Source: JBOZRQ01 sp050789255
Lineage (GTDB): Bacteria > Bacillota > Sulfobacillia > Symbiobacteriales > Symbiobacteriaceae
Direction of reading: 5' to 3'
NCBI GenBank assembly: GCA_050789255.1
Contig: JBOZRQ010000026.1
Coordinates: forward strand, 1-64,000
DNA: 64,000 bases
Part shown: positions 38,676-47,649 of the stretch, in pieces
Layout of the letters: each line of letters starts with the position of its first letter
Numbering within the stretch: position 1 is the first letter of the stretch
The notes under the pieces: generated by a model
Seen by the model: only the letters and a program-made list of their open reading frames with translations
Database searches by the model: none
What the model was told of the DNA's origin: nothing
Translations under genes and position numbers: made by a program

Positions 38676-39638
38676 ATGGTGGAGCAGCGGGGCCTCGCAT
38701 TGGGGATTGACCTCGGCGGAACAGCGATCAAGGTTGGCGTGGTAAGCCGTTCCGGGGAGATCATCGCCAGGGGCCAGCGGGCCACCGAGGTGGTAAAAGG
38801 TCCGGCAGGGGTCGTGGCTAACATGGCAGGGGCTGCCCGGGAGGCTGTGGCGGCGGCTGGCCTGACTCCGCAAGAGCTTGACGGCGCCGGCATCGGGGCG
38901 CCCGGCATTTGCGATGGCCCGGGCGGCATCGTGGTGAGCGCCGGAAACCTGGCGTGGAAAAACGTCCCGGTGGCGCAGCTCCTTTCGGCTGAGCTGGGCA
39001 TGCCGGTCCGCCTGGACAACGACGCCAACTGTGCAGCGCTGGGCGAGCAGTGGTGCGGCGCCGGCCGGGGCGCCCGCCACATGGTGATGTTCACCCTGGG
39101 CACCGGGGTGGGCGGGGGTCTGATTCTGAACGGGCAGATCTTCCATGGCGCCACAGGTTGGGCAGGGGAGCTCGGCCACGTGCCTTCGGTGCCTAACGGG
39201 GCGCCCTGCACCTGTGGTGCGAGCGGCTGCCTGGAGACCGTGGCCTCGGCGACGGCCATGGCCGCTGCGGCACGCCGGGCGATTGAGTCGGGTGAGGCGC
39301 CCGCCATGGCCCGCATGGCAGAGGCCAACCGGGGGCTGGTGGACGCCCGCCTGGTGATCATGGCGGCGCGAGATGGCGACGGCCCCGCGCTGGCGATCCT
39401 GCGCGAGGCCGGGGAATATCTTGGCACCGCGGCGGCGACCCTGGTCGGGGCGCTGAACCCGGAGTTGGTGGTGGTAGGCGGCGGGGCCTCGGCGGCCGGG
39501 GAGCTGCTGCTTGAGCCGATGCGCGGCGCCCTGCTGGCCAAGGCCATGCCCGGGCCGGTCGACAAGGTGAAGGTGGTCGGCGCCCAGCTTGGCAACGATG
39601 CCGGGCTGATTGGGGCCGCCTCGCTGGCCTGGCGCTAG
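38676..39638 (+). CDS. glcK: ROK-family glucokinase
   Basis: A 320-aa sugar kinase. The N-terminal ATP loop is LGIDLGGTAIKVGVV, the catalytic base lies in RLDNDANCAALGE, the second phosphate loop is FTLGTGVGGGL and the ROK zinc site is APCTCGASGCLE. GWAGELGHVPS supplies the sugar-binding Glu and zinc His. Sequence and size fit ROK glucokinase (GlcK), which makes glucose-6-phosphate; specificity for another hexose or N-acetyl sugar cannot be excluded. ATG 38676 follows CGGAGGTG. The TAG stop overlaps the stop of the convergent gene in a CTAG palindrome. Confidence 0.9.
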   Translation: MVEQRGLALGIDLGGTAIKVGVVSRSGEIIARGQRATEVVKGPAGVVANMAGAAREAVAAAGLTPQELDGAGIGAPGICDGPGGIVVSAGNLAWKNVPVAQLLSAELGMPVRLDNDANCAALGEQWCGAGRGARHMVMFTLGTGVGGGLILNGQIFHGATGWAGELGHVPSVPNGAPCTCGASGCLETVASATAMAAAARRAIESGEAPAMARMAEANRGLVDARLVIMAARDGDGPALAILREAGEYLGTAAATLVGALNPELVVVGGGASAAGELLLEPMRGALLAKAMPGPVDKVKVVGAQLGNDAGLIGAASLAWR

Positions 39639-40000
39639 TCTCGCTCCGGGAAATCTCCCGCACGGTGCCACTGCTCGCAGAAGGGGCAGCGGACCCGGGC
39701 CATGGGTGGGAAGTCGCCCATGTGTGCGCCGCAGCAGGTGACGCGATGGAAGGTAGCCAGCTCCTCAGGGGGTTGGTGGGCGGCCAGTTCGGCCAGGATC
39801 TCAGCCAGCCGGTCCTTCTCCTTGGCGGGAGGTGACGGCTTGGCATGGGTATTGGCGAGCTGCGCCGCCTTTTTGCGTTGGCGCCAGACCCGGTCGAGAT
39901 CCCGGATGTCCTGCTGGATCAGGTCCAGCAGTTCGGCCGTACTGAGTGTGCGCAACTCCCGCTCCGTCAGGTGTCGGGAGGGCTGCGCCTCCATGGCCAT
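39635..40000 (-). CDS. Small protein with C-terminal zinc ribbon, unknown
   Basis: A 121-aa soluble protein. The first 80 residues are charged helices (ERELRTLSTAELLDLIQQDI). The last 35 hold FHRVTCCGAHMGDF and RCPFCEQWHR, with two Cys sites that could bind zinc. I do not recognise a family. The start may be ATG 40000 or ATG 39994, the latter 9 bases after AAGGGG. It is 17 bp downstream of the EamA gene and probably co-transcribed. Confidence 0.65.
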   Translation of the reverse strand: MAMEAQPSRHLTERELRTLSTAELLDLIQQDIRDLDRVWRQRKKAAQLANTHAKPSPPAKEKDRLAEILAELAAHQPPEELATFHRVTCCGAHMGDFPPMARVRCPFCEQWHRAGDFPERD

Positions 40001-40017
40001 CACCCCCTTGAGGCTGG

Positions 40018-40893
40018 TTATGTTCGGGACATGGCCGAGGAGATCAGCCCGGCCAGAATTAAGGCTGCACCAGCGAAGAAATACCAGTGGAGCGTCTCGC
40101 TCAGGAGCAACGCCCCCAGAACGGCTGCCACCAGTGGCTGGGCGAAGAAGAAGAGCGAAGCCGGACTGGCGTTCATCATGCTGAAGCCCTTGTTCCACAG
40201 GTAGAAGGCCACCGCCGTGGACATGATGCCCACATAGGCAACGCCCCACCATGCAAGGGCAGGGGTTGCAGAGAACGACCAGCTCCCCCACTCGGTGAAG
40301 TAGGCGATGGGGGCGCTGAAGATCAAGCCGGAGAAGGTGGCATAGGTGGTCACGGTCAGCGGGGAGTACCACTCGCTGGCCAGTTTGCCCATAACCGTGT
40401 AGAGTGCCCAGGTGATCGCTGCCCCGACCAGGCAAAGGTTGCCCACCCAAAGCGAGCTGCCCTGCTCGCTGCCCGACTCCGGGCCGACCACGGCCAGGAC
40501 GCCCACCGTGGCCAGGCCCAGGGAGACCAGTTGTTGCCAGGTCAGGCGCTCCTTGAGGAGCCATACGGCAAAGAGCACAATGAAGGCGGGGGAGGCAGAG
40601 GTGATCAGGCCGCCGTTGTGGGCGGTGGAGAGCTTGGTGCCCCAAAACTGGAAGCCCAGCGACATGGTGAAGCCCACCACGCCCAGCGAGGCCATGAGCC
40701 AGCGGTGCCGGGGCGCCACCCGCAGCTCGCCGCGGGCGGCAGCGATCGAACCGAGAACAATGCTGGCGATCATCAGGCGCATGACCAGCAAGGTGAACGG
40801 CGGCAGGTAGTCCAATACATACTTCGACGCGACGTACATACCGCCCCAGATGGCCGCGGCAGCGGTGAGGTAGAGGGCTCCAAGATAGCGCAT
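40018..40893 (-). CDS. EamA/DMT-family transporter
   Basis: A 291-aa membrane protein with ten hydrophobic helices in two homologous EamA halves. The first begins LGALYLTAAAAIWGGMYVAS, the second GNLCLVGAAITWALYTVMGK, and each has the typical W-x-x and LL-E-x-L-x-x-x-Q pattern (LLKERLTWQQLVSLGL, LLSETLHWYFFAGAAL). These carriers export amino acids or other metabolites; the substrate is unknown. ATG 40893 has GGGAGG ten bases away. Confidence 0.9.
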   Translation of the reverse strand: MRYLGALYLTAAAAIWGGMYVASKYVLDYLPPFTLLVMRLMIASIVLGSIAAARGELRVAPRHRWLMASLGVVGFTMSLGFQFWGTKLSTAHNGGLITSASPAFIVLFAVWLLKERLTWQQLVSLGLATVGVLAVVGPESGSEQGSSLWVGNLCLVGAAITWALYTVMGKLASEWYSPLTVTTYATFSGLIFSAPIAYFTEWGSWSFSATPALAWWGVAYVGIMSTAVAFYLWNKGFSMMNASPASLFFFAQPLVAAVLGALLLSETLHWYFFAGAALILAGLISSAMSRT

Positions 40894-41074
40894 GAGGGCG
40901 AATCCTCCCAGAAACAGTGCGGATTAGTAGAGGGGAGCGCACTATTCGATTCGCTAAAGGTCTTCGCAGTTAAAAATTTACCGAACGCACGTGAAATCCT
41001 GCTTTTTCCTTTCAGGTCCCGGCCCGATCTTTGGACTAGGCCTTTGGAGCAGGAAGAGGCCCGGAGCGGCACGA

Positions 41075-41084
41075 ATGGTATATT
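41075..41084 (+). promoter_or_regulatory. Extended -10 for pepF
   Basis: ATGGTATATT lies 39 bp ahead of the pepF start. It is one of a set of ATGGTAxxxT elements in this window. The rest of the 230-bp gap from 40894 holds no other clear element. Confidence 0.45.
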
Positions 41085-41123
41085 TCGTGTAGCGGAATGT
41101 TTTCCCTAAAGGAGACAGACGGC

Positions 41124-42923
41124 ATGCAGAAGCGACTGAACCGTGCCGAAGTCCCGGCTGAACTGACGTGGAACCTGACCGACCTCTTCCCGTCGACCGC
41201 AGATTGGGAAAAGGCGCTGGCCGAAGTCGAGGGCGCCATTGCGACCGTGGCGGCGTACAAGGGCCGCCTCGGGGAGGGCGCCGGCACCCTGCTGGCCTGC
41301 CTGGACGCTCAGGAGGCGCTGCAGCAGCGCTTTGTGCGTGTCATGACCTATGCCAGCCTGCGCAACAGCGAGGACGGCACCAACCCGGCCAACCAGGGCG
41401 CCATGGCCCGCGTGGCTGGCGTGTCCGCCAAAATGTCGGCCGGGCTCTCCTTCATTCGCTCGGAGATTCTCGCCCTGCCCGACGGCACGATCGAGCGCTA
41501 CCTGGAGACCGAGCCAGGGCTGGCTTCGCACCGCAACCAGCTGACAGACCTGCTGGAGGCCAAGCCGCACACCCTCTCCCCTGAGGCGGAGATGGCTCTC
41601 GCCTCGCTCGGCGAGGTGCACGGCGCTCCCTCCATGATCTACAACCGGGCCAAGTCCTCCGACATGCAGTTCGACCCGATTACCGACGCTGAGGGCAACA
41701 CGCTCCCGATGTCGTTTGCCCTATACGAGGGCAAGTATGAGGGCAGTCAGGACGTCAACATCCGCCGCAGCGCCTTCGCCTCCTTCACCAAGGGGCTGAA
41801 GAACTACCAGAACACCTTCGCCGCCACCTTCGCCACCGAGGTGAAGAAGAACGTGGTCATGGCGAAGCTGCGCGGTTACGAGTCCACCACCCACATGCTG
41901 CTGCATCCCCAGAAGGTGACCCTGGAGGGCTACAGCAACATCCTGGATATCATCGGCACCGAGCTGGCGCCGCATATGCGCCGCTACGCCAAGCTACGCA
42001 AGCGGGTGCTGGGGCTGGACAAGCTCCTGTACTGCGACATTGAGGCCCCGCTGGACCCGGGCTACAGCCCGAAGGTGACCTACGAGGAAGGCTCCAAGCT
42101 GATCCTTGAGGCCCTCTCCGTGCTGGGTCCCGAGTACTCGCAGATCATGGAGACGGCGCTCACCCAGCGGTGGTGCGACCTGGCCGACAACGTGGGCAAG
42201 TCGACCGGCGCCTTCTGCTCCTCGCCGTACGGGGTGCATCCGTTCATTCTGATCACCTGGAATGACAGCATGCGCAACGTCTTCACCATGGCGCATGAGC
42301 TGGGCCACGCCGGCCACTTCGCCCTGGCTCAGCGTAACCAGCGGCTGGTCAACACCCGGCCCTCGATGTACTTCGTTGAGGCCCCTTCGACCATGAACGA
42401 GCTCCTGCTGGGCCAGCACATTCTGGCCAACACCACCGACGCCCGCATGCGCCGCTGGATCGTGATGAGCTTCCTGAAGACCTACTACCACAACTTCGTG
42501 CGCCACCTGCTGGAGGGCGAACTCCAGCGCCGGATCTACACCCTGGCTGAGGGCGGCAAGCCGGTCACCGCCCAGACCCTCTCCCAGACGAAGGGCGAGA
42601 TCCTGGAGCAATACTGGCAGGGCGAGGTCGAGATCGAGGACGGCGCCCGCCTGACCTGGATGCGCCAGCCGCACTACTACATGGGCCTGTACCCGTACAC
42701 CTACGCCGCGGGCCTCACGGCGGCCACCACGGTCGCCCAGATGATCCGCGAAGAGGGGCAGCCGGCCGTCAACCGCTGGCTCGAAGTGCTGAAGGCCGGC
42801 GGCACCATGAAGCCCCTCGAGCTGATGAAGCACGCCGGGGTCGATATGTCCAGGCCCGACCCGATCCGCAAGGCCGTGGCCTATGTGGGATCGCTGGTCG
42901 ACGAGCTAGAGAGCAGCTTCTAA
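41124..42923 (+). CDS. pepF: Oligoendopeptidase F (M3B)
   Basis: A 599-aa cytoplasmic zinc peptidase for short peptides. The catalytic motif is TMAHELGHAGHF (HExxH), with the third zinc ligand Glu in YFVEAPSTMNELLLG downstream. The N-terminus VPAELTWNLTDLFPS is typical of PepF. Size is normal. ATG 41124 has AAAGGAGA 8 bases away. Monocistronic, with a bidirectional terminator behind. Confidence 0.96.
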   Translation: MQKRLNRAEVPAELTWNLTDLFPSTADWEKALAEVEGAIATVAAYKGRLGEGAGTLLACLDAQEALQQRFVRVMTYASLRNSEDGTNPANQGAMARVAGVSAKMSAGLSFIRSEILALPDGTIERYLETEPGLASHRNQLTDLLEAKPHTLSPEAEMALASLGEVHGAPSMIYNRAKSSDMQFDPITDAEGNTLPMSFALYEGKYEGSQDVNIRRSAFASFTKGLKNYQNTFAATFATEVKKNVVMAKLRGYESTTHMLLHPQKVTLEGYSNILDIIGTELAPHMRRYAKLRKRVLGLDKLLYCDIEAPLDPGYSPKVTYEEGSKLILEALSVLGPEYSQIMETALTQRWCDLADNVGKSTGAFCSSPYGVHPFILITWNDSMRNVFTMAHELGHAGHFALAQRNQRLVNTRPSMYFVEAPSTMNELLLGQHILANTTDARMRRWIVMSFLKTYYHNFVRHLLEGELQRRIYTLAEGGKPVTAQTLSQTKGEILEQYWQGEVEIEDGARLTWMRQPHYYMGLYPYTYAAGLTAATTVAQMIREEGQPAVNRWLEVLKAGGTMKPLELMKHAGVDMSRPDPIRKAVAYVGSLVDELESSF

Positions 42924-42932
42924 GATGCGCAG

Positions 42933-42967
42933 AAGACCGCATTCCCCGGGCTGGGGAGTGCGGTCTT
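42933..42967. terminator. Bidirectional intrinsic terminator
   Basis: Stem AAGACCGCATTCCCC / GGGGAGTGCGGTCTT (42933-42947, 42953-42967) between convergent pepF and the SseB-like gene. Confidence 0.85.
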
Positions 42968-42974
42968 TGTGCGC

Positions 42975-43643
42975 TCAAGATGGGCGGAGGAGGTCGGGCT
43001 CAAGGTGCGTCTCCCACGGCGACTCCGGGTCGATGAGCACCACGGCGCCCATGCCGGCGGCGATGCGTAGCACCTCGGCGCCAGCGTACACGGCCACGCC
43101 GATGGGGCGCCCTTCCTCGCGAAGTCGCCGGACCTCAACGAACTGGGCCAGGGTCTCCGCTGCGGAGAAGCAGGGCACAGCCAGGCTGCCGTCGTCGGAC
43201 TTACCGAGCAGGTAGAGGCGGTACTCGTTCTGCTCGGCCTTCCCGGTGATCACATGCACGTGGGCGCCGCGCAGCCGGGCCTTCACCTCGGCGGGCTGCC
43301 GGCCCAGGCGGCCGAGGTCCCGCAGCCAGGCGGAGAACTCGCCCGGCACCTCGCCACGGGCCAGCAGCATCAGGTCGGCGCGCTCCAAAACCAGGCCCGT
43401 GCCCAGCGGGTCGACGACCAGGCTCCCCACGGCCGCAGCCTCTGCGGCCAGGTCGGGCATGGAGACGCCCACGATCTCGGCGGGGCGCCCCGGTGTGGCC
43501 TGGGTCCAAAAGGCAGCGGCCGCACCAGCGGTAAGAAAGGCGGCGAGGGCGCGGCGCCCGGACTCCGGGTGGCTCACCGCCCAGGCCCTGAGTTCTGGTC
43601 CCCGCATGTAAAGCGTTGCGCCGAGAAGGGTACGAAGGTCCAA
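42975..43643 (-). CDS. SseB-like domain protein
   Basis: A 222-aa soluble protein. The C-terminal 75 residues match the SseB pattern: a strand ending in VPCFSAAETLAQFVEVRR, a helix with YAGAEVLRIAAGMG and the closing VVLIDPES. The N-terminal half is Ala-rich and holds a region (VGVSMPDLAAEAAAVGSLVV) like a second, degenerate copy. SseB proteins affect serine sensitivity and rhodanese-type enzymes in Enterobacteria; in Firmicutes they have no known role. TTG 43643 follows GGGAGG at nine bases. Confidence 0.6.
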   Translation of the reverse strand: MDLRTLLGATLYMRGPELRAWAVSHPESGRRALAAFLTAGAAAAFWTQATPGRPAEIVGVSMPDLAAEAAAVGSLVVDPLGTGLVLERADLMLLARGEVPGEFSAWLRDLGRLGRQPAEVKARLRGAHVHVITGKAEQNEYRLYLLGKSDDGSLAVPCFSAAETLAQFVEVRRLREEGRPIGVAVYAGAEVLRIAAGMGAVVLIDPESPWETHLEPDLLRPS

Positions 43644-43700
43644 CTTTGATTCCTCCCGCAGCTAATATCGATTTGCTTATAAGGAGACCGCCCGTCCCAC

Positions 43701-44483
43701 ATGGAAACCAAGGTGGTGGAGGTGGTCCGCGTGGTCGTCGACAAACTGAAGGCCCGAGCGCTGATGACACGCTGTGTCAAAACCGTCCGGATTGACAGCA
43801 GCTTCGACGAGGCCCTGGAGATCATGAGCATGGAAGGGTTCAGTCAGCTGCCGGTCATGGATGGCACCAAGCCCGTCGCCTTGCTGACCGAAGCCGATCT
43901 CCGGCGGGCGCTTCTGGAGAACCGGCGTGATCGGCCGGTCGGAGAGCTGGCATCGCCCCTGCCGACCTCCCTGTCGCCGGAGGCCCGGCTCTCGGTGGTG
44001 CTCCAGGCGCTGGAAGGGCACGAGTCGATCCTGGTGATCTCACCGCGCGGGCGCCTGCGGGGTATTATTACCTACTGGGACGTCCTGGTGCTCTCGCGCC
44101 CCTACCTGTTCGTCACAGAAAGCGAGCTACTCCTGCGCCAGGTCGTGAGCAAGGCATTCACCAAGGCCTACGGCCCGGACTGGTGGGACCAGGTCCCCGA
44201 CGACATCCGCCGAACCGCCGAGGAGGAGCACCGGCACGACGACGGAGAGCAGGCCACCCCTGAGCACATGCTGGGACACACCTCGTTCTACCAGCTGATC
44301 AAATGCTACCAGCACGTGTGGCCGGAGATTCCCGCCCAGTGGGTCGACAACCTGCACCAGGTGCGCATGCTGCGCAACCGGGTGGCGCACCACTATCGCA
44401 TTGACACCGCCGAGGAGCGGGAGTTGATCCGGCGCTGCTCCGAGCTGCGTGACTGGCTGGAGGCCATGTTGAAGAGCTACTAG
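43701..44483 (+). CDS. CBS-domain pair fused to a HEPN-like domain
   Basis: A 260-aa protein. Residues about 15-135 are two CBS domains (ALMTRCVKTVRIDSSFDEAL and LPVMDGTKPVALLTEADLRR; then SILVISPRGRLRGIITYWDV), which bind adenine nucleotides as a sensor. Residues about 150-260 are helical and end in VRMLRNRVAHHYRI, an R-x4-H motif typical of HEPN domains, which are often RNases or their dimerisation partners. The inter-domain stretch is acidic and His-rich (EEEHRHDDGEQ). ATG 43701 lies 14 bases after AAGGAGA, which is long. Fusion of a nucleotide sensor to a HEPN fold suggests a regulated nuclease; this is inference. Confidence 0.72.
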   Translation: METKVVEVVRVVVDKLKARALMTRCVKTVRIDSSFDEALEIMSMEGFSQLPVMDGTKPVALLTEADLRRALLENRRDRPVGELASPLPTSLSPEARLSVVLQALEGHESILVISPRGRLRGIITYWDVLVLSRPYLFVTESELLLRQVVSKAFTKAYGPDWWDQVPDDIRRTAEEEHRHDDGEQATPEHMLGHTSFYQLIKCYQHVWPEIPAQWVDNLHQVRMLRNRVAHHYRIDTAEERELIRRCSELRDWLEAMLKSY

Positions 44484-44494
44484 GACCCGAGCCG

Positions 44495-44524
44495 ACACCC
44501 CTGATGCGCACGCTTCAGGGGTGT
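44495..44524 (+). terminator. Hairpin after the CBS-HEPN gene
   Basis: Stem ACACCCCTGA / TCAGGGGTGT (44495-44504, 44515-44524), but only a short TTCC tail, so termination may be weak. Confidence 0.55.
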
Positions 44525-44601
44525 TCCGTTGGCCCAGGTGCGGTACACTATATACGTAGCAGATCAAGCCATCGCATGGAAGAGAGGGGCGTTCGACCAC
44601 C

Positions 44602-45222
44602 ATGACAGACCTGGGCTTTATCCATCGATTTGTGCCCGCACAGTCCGGCAACACCGAGAGGGCGCTGCTTCTCCTGCACGGCACCGGCGGCGATGAGAAC
44701 GACCTGCTCGGGCTGGGGCGCGCCCTCGCACCGAGCGCTGCGCTCCTAAGCCCGCGGGGCAAGGTGCTGGAGAATGGCATGCCGCGTTTCTTCCGGCGCC
44801 TGGCCGAGGGCGTCTTCGATGAGGCGGACCTGATCGCCCGCACCCATGAGCTAGCTGAGTTCATCACCCGGGCGAGCGCCCACTATGGCCTGGACGCCGG
44901 GAAGATCACCGCTGTGGGCTTTTCCAACGGGGCAAACATAGCGGCCAGCACCCTGCTGTTGCGCCCGGGGACCCTGACCAGCGCCGTGCTATTGCGACCC
45001 ATGGTGCCGCTTACGCCTGAACAGACGCCCGATCTGAACGGCGCCCGGGTGCTGATCTCGTCGGGGCGCGTGGACCCTATTTGCCCGCCGGAGCAGGCTG
45101 AGCGTCTTGCTGGTATGCTGCGGGGAGCGGGCGCCGAGGTGACGCTGGCCTGGCAGCAGGCTGGCCATAATCTGACCCAGGGCGACCTTACAGCTGCCCA
45201 AACCTGGCTTGCCAGCCTTTAA
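44602..45222 (+). CDS. Phospholipase/carboxylesterase-family hydrolase
   Basis: A 206-aa alpha/beta hydrolase. The oxyanion loop is LLLLHGTGGDEND, the nucleophile elbow VGFSNGANIA, the acid lies in SSGRVDPICP and the base in QQAGHNLTQGD. This is the small esterase group that includes YsgA-like and glyoxalase-linked esterases. The substrate is unknown. ATG 44602 is preceded by AGAGGGGCG. It lies 76 bp before rapZ on the same strand without an obvious terminator between. Confidence 0.9.
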   Translation: MTDLGFIHRFVPAQSGNTERALLLLHGTGGDENDLLGLGRALAPSAALLSPRGKVLENGMPRFFRRLAEGVFDEADLIARTHELAEFITRASAHYGLDAGKITAVGFSNGANIAASTLLLRPGTLTSAVLLRPMVPLTPEQTPDLNGARVLISSGRVDPICPPEQAERLAGMLRGAGAEVTLAWQQAGHNLTQGDLTAAQTWLASL

Positions 45223-45298
45223 CAACCAGGTGGAGGAGAACACCACGCGGGAATCGAACTTTACGAGGATATGACCCAGCCCGAGGGGAGGGATTTCG

Positions 45299-46276
45299 TT
45301 GAAGCAAACAATACGTCTGGTCATCGTAACAGGCATGTCCGGAGCAGGGAAGACCCAGGCCATCAAGTTCCTGGAGGACCTTAATTTCTTTTGCGTTGAT
45401 AACCTGCCGCCCGCCCTGATGCCGAAGATGGCGGAGTTGGCGCTTCAATCGGAGGGCAAGCTCAGCCGCCTGGCCCTGGGCATCGACATTCGCGGGGGCC
45501 AGTTCTTCGACCACATCGTGAACTCGCTGGGGGATCTGGAGAAGGCGGGCTTCGCCTACCAGATTCTCTTTATGGACGCCTCCGACGAGACGCTCGTTCG
45601 CCGGTACAAGGAGTCCCGCCGTCGCCACCCGCTGGCGCAGCAGGGGCGCCTCCTGGAGGGCATTCGCAAGGAGCGCCGGCTCATGCAGGAGCTGCGTGGC
45701 CGCGCCTCCAAGATCATCGACACCAGCACCCTGAAGGTCACGGAACTGCGCCGCGAGCTCTCCGACTTCTTCTCGCAGGAGCACGAGGGCGTGGGCCTCC
45801 ATGTGAACGTAGTCTCCTTCGGCTTTAAGCACGGTGCCGTGCTCGACGCCGATCTGCTCTTCGACGTGCGCTTCCTGCCGAATCCCCACTACGTGGAGGA
45901 TCTGAAGGCGCTCACAGGCGAGACGAAGCAGGTTCAGGAATACGTCATGAAATGGAGCGTCACGCAGCAGTTCTTCAAGAAGCTGACCGGGCTGATCGGT
46001 TTCTTGCTGCCGCAGTACATCGCGGAAGGGAAGAGCCAGCTCACCATCGCCGTTGGCTGCACAGGGGGACAGCACCGGTCGGTCTGCATCTCCTGCAAGC
46101 TGGCTGACTGGATACGCGAGCGCGGTTTCTCCGTAAGTGTGGAGCACCGCGATGCTCCCCGGGACGCGCACGAGGAACCCTTGGCAGCCGTGGGCGAGCC
46201 GGCAGGTACCCTCGAAGCCGATGCGGCCGACGCCGTCGAAACAGACACGGCTGACACCGTGGAGGAGAACCAATGA
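45299..46276 (+). CDS. rapZ: RNase adapter / nucleotide-binding protein RapZ
   Basis: A 325-aa P-loop protein. Walker A is VTGMSGAGKTQA, the DNLP motif FFCVDNLPPALM follows, and the C-terminal half has VGCTGGQHRSVC, the conserved sugar-sensing segment. In Bacillus YvcJ is linked to competence; in Escherichia coli RapZ senses glucosamine-6-phosphate and steers GlmZ decay. An added C-terminal tail of about 35 residues, rich in Glu, Asp and Ala, is not usual in the family. TTG 45299 follows GAGGGGAGG at 7 bases. The stop overlaps yvcK by four bases (ATGA). Confidence 0.96.
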   Translation: MKQTIRLVIVTGMSGAGKTQAIKFLEDLNFFCVDNLPPALMPKMAELALQSEGKLSRLALGIDIRGGQFFDHIVNSLGDLEKAGFAYQILFMDASDETLVRRYKESRRRHPLAQQGRLLEGIRKERRLMQELRGRASKIIDTSTLKVTELRRELSDFFSQEHEGVGLHVNVVSFGFKHGAVLDADLLFDVRFLPNPHYVEDLKALTGETKQVQEYVMKWSVTQQFFKKLTGLIGFLLPQYIAEGKSQLTIAVGCTGGQHRSVCISCKLADWIRERGFSVSVEHRDAPRDAHEEPLAAVGEPAGTLEADAADAVETDTADTVEENQ

Positions 46277-47649
46277 CGCGTTATCTCCGATGGCTCCTCC
46301 CGGGCCTTGGATTGAAACGCTGGGTCTTCCTCTCCGTGCTCGGGGTGTTCATGATCGGCTTGTCGATCTCGCTGGCTGTGCGCGGCAACCTGTACGCGAC
46401 GGTAGAACTGTGGCTCCTGCGGTACATCTCGTACAGCGCCGAGGTCTTCTTCTGGGGACCCTGGGCGACCATGGTGCTGCTCCTGGTGTTGGGCGGCGCC
46501 CTGGCCATGGGCGGGGTCTACCGGGTGGTCCGGGCGGTGCTGGAGACCCTGGCCGGTCCCTACGAGGGGAAGGCCGAGGCGTACTACGAGCGCCGCAACC
46601 TGGTGCGGGGGCCCAAGGTGGTCGCCGTGGGCGGGGGTACGGGCATCCCGACCCTGCTTCGGGGCATGAAGTCTTACACCTCAAACATTACAGCCGTGGT
46701 TACCGTGGCCGATGACGGGGGTTCCTCCGGGCGCCTGCGCTCAGAGTTCGGCATCCTCCCGCCAGGCGACATTCGCAACTGCCTGGTCGCGCTGGCCGAC
46801 ACCGAGCCGCTTATGGAGAAGCTCTTTCAGCACAGGTTTGAGCAAGGCAACGGCCTGGCGGGACACCCCTTTGGCAACCTGTTCATCCTGGCTATGTCGG
46901 AGGCCACCGGCAACTTCTACGACGCTGTGCGGGCGTGCAGCCAGGTCCTGGCGATCCGGGGCCGGGTCATGCCCTCCACGCTGGACCAGGTAATCCTCAA
47001 GGCCCAGCTGTCCGACGGCAGGGTGGTTGAGGGTGAGTCCCAGTTGGGGCGAAGCGGTGTACCAATTGGCCGGGTCTTCCTGGAGAGCGTGGCCCATGGC
47101 GATCCGATCCGCCCGCTGGGCGATGCCCTGGAGGCGATCGAACAGGCCGACGTGATCGTGCTTGGCCCTGGCAGTCTGTACACCAGCATCATCCCGAATC
47201 TGATGGTGCCCGGCCTGGCAGATGCAATCCGCAACTCCAGTGCCTTGAAGATCTACGTTTGTAACGTCATGACAGAACCCGGGGAGACGGAGAGTTACTC
47301 CGTGTCCCAGCATGTAAAGGCGCTGGTCGACCACGCCGGCTACGGGATTATCAACGTCTGCGTCGTGAACAACCACCCCATCTCCGAACAGCTGCGGCAG
47401 AAGTACCTGGAACAGCACTCGATCCCGGTGCCCGTGGACGTGAAGGAGTGCAACAGGCTTGGCGTGGACGTGGTCCAGGCCGACCTGCTTGACCCCCACA
47501 GGGAGTATGTGCGCCACGACCCGGAGAAGCTGGCCCGCCTGATCGGGAAGGTCTTCCTTGACCGGCGTCGGCATCTGGAGCGCACCCCCTGGGACTTCTT
47601 CCTCTTTCGGCAGCGCCTGCAGACCGGCAGGCGGGAGGAGATGCGGTAG
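46273..47649 (+). CDS. yvcK: Gluconeogenesis factor YvcK/CofD-like
   Basis: A 458-aa protein. Two membrane helices lie at about residues 16-36 and 62-82. The CofD-like domain follows: VVAVGGGTGIPTLLRGMK, TVADDGGSSGRLR, GILPPGDIRNCLVAL and DVIVLGPGSLYTSIIPNL. Bacillus YvcK binds UDP-N-acetylglucosamine and steers carbon flow to the wall; the short Bacillus form lacks the membrane part seen here. Start ATG 46273 is in the overlap with rapZ. Conserved neighbourhood with rapZ and whiA supports the call. Confidence 0.95.
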   Translation: MTRYLRWLLPGLGLKRWVFLSVLGVFMIGLSISLAVRGNLYATVELWLLRYISYSAEVFFWGPWATMVLLLVLGGALAMGGVYRVVRAVLETLAGPYEGKAEAYYERRNLVRGPKVVAVGGGTGIPTLLRGMKSYTSNITAVVTVADDGGSSGRLRSEFGILPPGDIRNCLVALADTEPLMEKLFQHRFEQGNGLAGHPFGNLFILAMSEATGNFYDAVRACSQVLAIRGRVMPSTLDQVILKAQLSDGRVVEGESQLGRSGVPIGRVFLESVAHGDPIRPLGDALEAIEQADVIVLGPGSLYTSIIPNLMVPGLADAIRNSSALKIYVCNVMTEPGETESYSVSQHVKALVDHAGYGIINVCVVNNHPISEQLRQKYLEQHSIPVPVDVKECNRLGVDVVQADLLDPHREYVRHDPEKLARLIGKVFLDRRRHLERTPWDFFLFRQRLQTGRREEMR

